From: Flavobacterium beibuense F44-8
GTDB lineage: Bacteria > Bacteroidota > Bacteroidia > Flavobacteriales > Flavobacteriaceae
Assembly (NCBI RefSeq): GCF_000769915.1
Contig: NZ_JRLV01000008.1
Span: 145,945-209,944, forward strand
Direction: 5' to 3'
Length of the DNA: 64,000 bases
Of the stretch, positions 63,701-64,000 are shown in pieces (position 1 is the first letter of the stretch; each line of letters starts with the position of its first letter). Below the pieces are notes generated by a model. That model worked only from the letters and a program-made list of their open reading frames with translations. It was not told where the DNA came from and did no database searches. The position numbers and the translations under genes were made by a program.

Positions 63701-64000
63701 TGCCAGTGGCGCTACTATTGGTACCGGCTTAACAGCTACAGCTACAGAGATTGGTGTCTATACCGTGACTGTAACACCGGTTGGAGGTGATATCTGTTCT
63801 TCATCGTTTGAACTTACTGTTGATAATGTTGCCTGTATGATTCCTAAAGGTATCTCTCCAAACAATGATGGTATGAATGACAACTTTGACCTTACAGGAT
63901 TTGGAGTTGTTAAAATAGGTATCTTTAACCGTTACGGTAAGGAGGTTTATAGCCAAAGTACTTATACCGACGAATGGTATGGTCAGGACAAAAAAGGTAA
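57729..64000 (+). CDS. Giant T9SS adhesin with eight tandem repeats (C-terminus cut by window edge)
   Basis: About 2090 residues are inside the window. Order: signal peptide (about 1-20, ending CGYSQ); a choice-of-anchor J-like domain (20-190); an FN3 domain (191-280, LSWTGGAAQYEVEVVE); eight repeats of about 134 residues (281-1350); a choice-of-anchor L-like domain (about 1352-1610, ISYFSQNNSSFPFADGVILA); Ig/PKD-like modules (about 1610-2035); and from about 2037 a type B T9SS sorting domain, IPKGISPNNDGMNDNF, GIFNRYGKEVYSQS. Perhaps 30-40 C-terminal residues are missing. The sorting domain is the gliding-associated CHU_C type. Surface adhesin is the likely role. Confidence 0.93.
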   Translation, partial: MKKITLLFFMALLSLCGYSQDGLPLEGFEGTFAPTGWTIHNNGIGMVQTWKQSQLGNDFQPPFAGDYAAFLDRENVPDDGDPAKDWLVTPQFTMPSNGQLHFYCRLTLGGNQGGTYRIIMAPSGADLDDLDAYTVVQSWTEPGINPAQTEYVEITVDLPGTAGEDYYVGFLMEGDNADRWLVDNVSIIEQCLPPTGLTVTGVTGETADLSWTGGAAQYEVEVVEFVDAPDGTPDYLVDGNSTTINGLNPTTAYKYYVRAACGDGNFSEWVGPYNFNTAPGNDACADAVALTVNPTNICSVSTPGSINGATASSEGNTCFGTDDDDVWFSFVATNTTHLVNLNNITNGTTDLYHVVYEGNDCASLTQLYCSDPNNSTATGLTVGNTYYVRVYSWTATANQTSNFEICIGTPPPPPANDECADATAVPVNPDLDCAQFVTGTVYSATASAEGSTCSGTEDDDVWFSFVATSTSHTINLNNINGGTTALDHVVYSGSCGSLTELYCSNPNNSVAGGLTIGNTYYVRVYSTSSLPQTSVFDVCIGTPPPPPANDDCADAFAVTVNPDLNCTSFTSGTVAWATPSIDANSCGGTDDDDVWFSFVATSETHTVNLNNITGSTTDLYHAVYSGSCGSLTNLVCSDPNNSLVGGLTIGETYYVRVYTWTSTPAQTSAFDLCIGTPPPPPANDECANAEVVLTNPDLDCGNFASGTIAWATGSLEANTCFGTDDDDVWYQFEATSETHQISLTNLAGSTTFMYHTVYEGDDCGSMTQLYCSTNNTSVAGGLTIGQTYYVRIYTSTSLSGQTTTFDFCVGTPPPPPANDDCADAQQAFTNPDLECGNTVSGTIAWATESGEPNSCFGTDDDDVWYQFVATNDVHTIDLTNVVGSTTFLYHVLYEGTSCGTMTQLYCATTNNSLASGLTVGNTYYIRVYSSTSIAPQTTTFDLCIGTPPPPPANDECAEAIPVPVNPTQVCEQVVPGSLSWTTPSAESNTCFGTDDDDAWFEFVATNDTHLIKILDIEGSTTFLYHAVYEGDECGSLNQIFCGTSNSTTVTGLTPGTTYKIRIYTWTSTSGQLVDFNLCVGTPPPPPANDECADATVVPVNPTQECVEVVPGIVFSATASAEGNTCGGNDDDDVWFEFVATNDTHVITLQNITNGTTDLYHVLYEGDECGTLTQLYCSDPNQSFANGLTIGNTYKIRVYSWSSTAQTSEFEVCVATPPPPPANDECAEAIVVPVNSGSECVEFESGTIYSATASAEGNTCGGTADDDVWFEFTATSTVHFITLSNVQGSTTFLYHILYEGDECGTLTQVYCSTANQSLAENLSPGTTYKVRVYSSTSTPNQTSTFDICVGTPAGSIAVDETSFTVEQLVENVLISSECALVSNITSQTGTNFGQANGISYFSQNNSSFPFADGVILATGSVQEAPGPYPNNNTGTQTNTWVGDADLSAIIAEGGNTGTLNNASILEFDFTPLTNQITFDFMFASQEYGTFQCNFSDAFAFILTDLDNPDPETNTTNLAVIPGTTIPVSVVNIRDNQYNTGCDSQNPEYFGSYNQDNPYGSAIGYRGQTVVMTAAGPVVPGGNYHIKLVIADYNDSIFNSAVFLAGGSFDIGGLDLGVDLTVPGGNAICDQQETIIETDLDPDLYDFVWSVTDDEGVTTQLDETGPSLVVNQTGDYTVVVNYEGTDCILEGTKRVEFYLPVEETVGAPIDLIACDASGFATFDFTSNTDLIVAGVLEGYDVADFEISYHESEADAETGDNPVGPVYDNTVAGAQAIYVRVVYLPTGCVGVLNFNLIIQDLTPDFDMGGDFNICEGTTDTTIDIVAINFDPASPDVTYTWTFNDAPLAETGTSVMVTGEGSYEVTINNSGCEATQSVYVTVTPVPVADVMENVTSCDMYVLPALSANNNYYTGAGGTGDMLLAGDQITTSQMIYIYAESATAPTNCTDETSFEVSIVPTPIISVSQGCEGGIYMLEVALDENYTEDTVTIDWTDASGATIGTGLTATATEIGVYTVTVTPVGGDICSSSFELTVDNVACMIPKGISPNNDGMNDNFDLTGFGVVKIGIFNRYGKEVYSQSTYTDEWYGQDKKG
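58569..61782 (+). repeat. Eight tandem 402-405-bp repeats in the giant adhesin
   Basis: Repeats begin at 58569, 58974, 59373, 59775, 60180, 60585, 60990 and 61392, each 399-405 bases long. Each begins ND(E/D/A)CA and, except the first, follows the linker GTPPPPPA. Core phrases DDDDVWF, TNGTTDLYHVVYEG, LTxGNTYYVRVYSW recur. Every unit I read has six cysteines in the same order. The repeats are very similar in DNA, including the CCG/CCA proline tract. Confidence 0.93.

Overview
The window comes from a member of the Bacteroidota, almost certainly a Flavobacteriaceae bacterium close to Flavobacterium. The evidence is: promoters of the Bacteroidetes type (TTG about 17-23 bases before TAnnTTTG) instead of sigma70 boxes; a MurF-alanine racemase fusion; the DUF177-rpmF-fabH-accB-accC cluster; proteins with type IX secretion (T9SS) C-terminal sorting domains and a gliding-associated C-terminal domain; a CarboxypepD_reg-type TonB receptor; and many ATG starts with no purine-rich ribosome binding site. 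Most of the window is core chromosome, with a few accessory islands.

Layout. 1-8190: lepA (runs off the left edge), dusB with a FUSC membrane protein, a MATE exporter, rbfA with an FtsX-like permease, methylmalonyl-CoA epimerase and a tRNA with a CAU anticodon. 8312-11345: an MFS exporter divergent from an AraC-type regulator with a tandem operator between them, a small acidic lipoprotein and a 2H phosphoesterase. 11520-18443: two T9SS cargo proteins, one of 1628 residues built of PKD/Ig-like modules. 18764-20804: a coupled pair, DUF4130 protein plus radical SAM protein, probably acting on DNA. 20863-26552: riboflavin synthase, pdxA, then ribosomal protein L32 and the start of fatty acid synthesis. 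26724-32696: small envelope proteins, an FMN glutamate-synthase-like protein and two secreted peptidases. 33009-36571: DedA, a FAD oxidoreductase, MtgA and an LpxR-like lipid A deacylase. 36723-39262: a prolyl oligopeptidase and a DoxX protein. 39391-42812: a His-rich protein, a TonB receptor and a lipoprotein that look like a metal uptake operon with palindromic operator candidates. 42883-50275: FKBP, lactonase-like protein, a frameshifted small membrane protein, a lipoprotein, asd, mscL, murF-alr and tdk. 50378-56329: an acidic coiled-coil protein and rsmI, then an AT-rich two-gene cassette, then recJ. 56413-57515: a small Cys-rich protein and LpxH. 57729-64000: a very large T9SS adhesin with eight near-identical 134-residue repeats, cut by the right edge.

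The best candidate for an undescribed system is the cassette at 52229-54544. Its first gene encodes a ParB/DGQHR-like protein (DGMQR motif). Its second encodes a protein with a C-terminal HEPN-type RNxxxH ribonuclease signature. Both are clearly more AT-rich than rsmI and recJ on either side, and recJ keeps its own promoter just after the cassette. This fits a horizontally acquired defence or abortive-infection module, but function is inferred from motifs only. A second interesting pair is the DUF4130/radical SAM couple at 18764-20804, whose radical SAM partner ends in a canonical sliding-clamp-binding motif, QLSLF.

Also notable are a dispersed palindromic element in two inverted copies, each between convergent genes (4243-4376 and 36573-36710); three unexplained hairpins followed by T-runs on the minus strand between lepA and dusB; and a 21-bp-spaced direct repeat between the AraC regulator and its MFS neighbour. 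All assignments come from reading the sequence and knowledge of the families; no database search was run.
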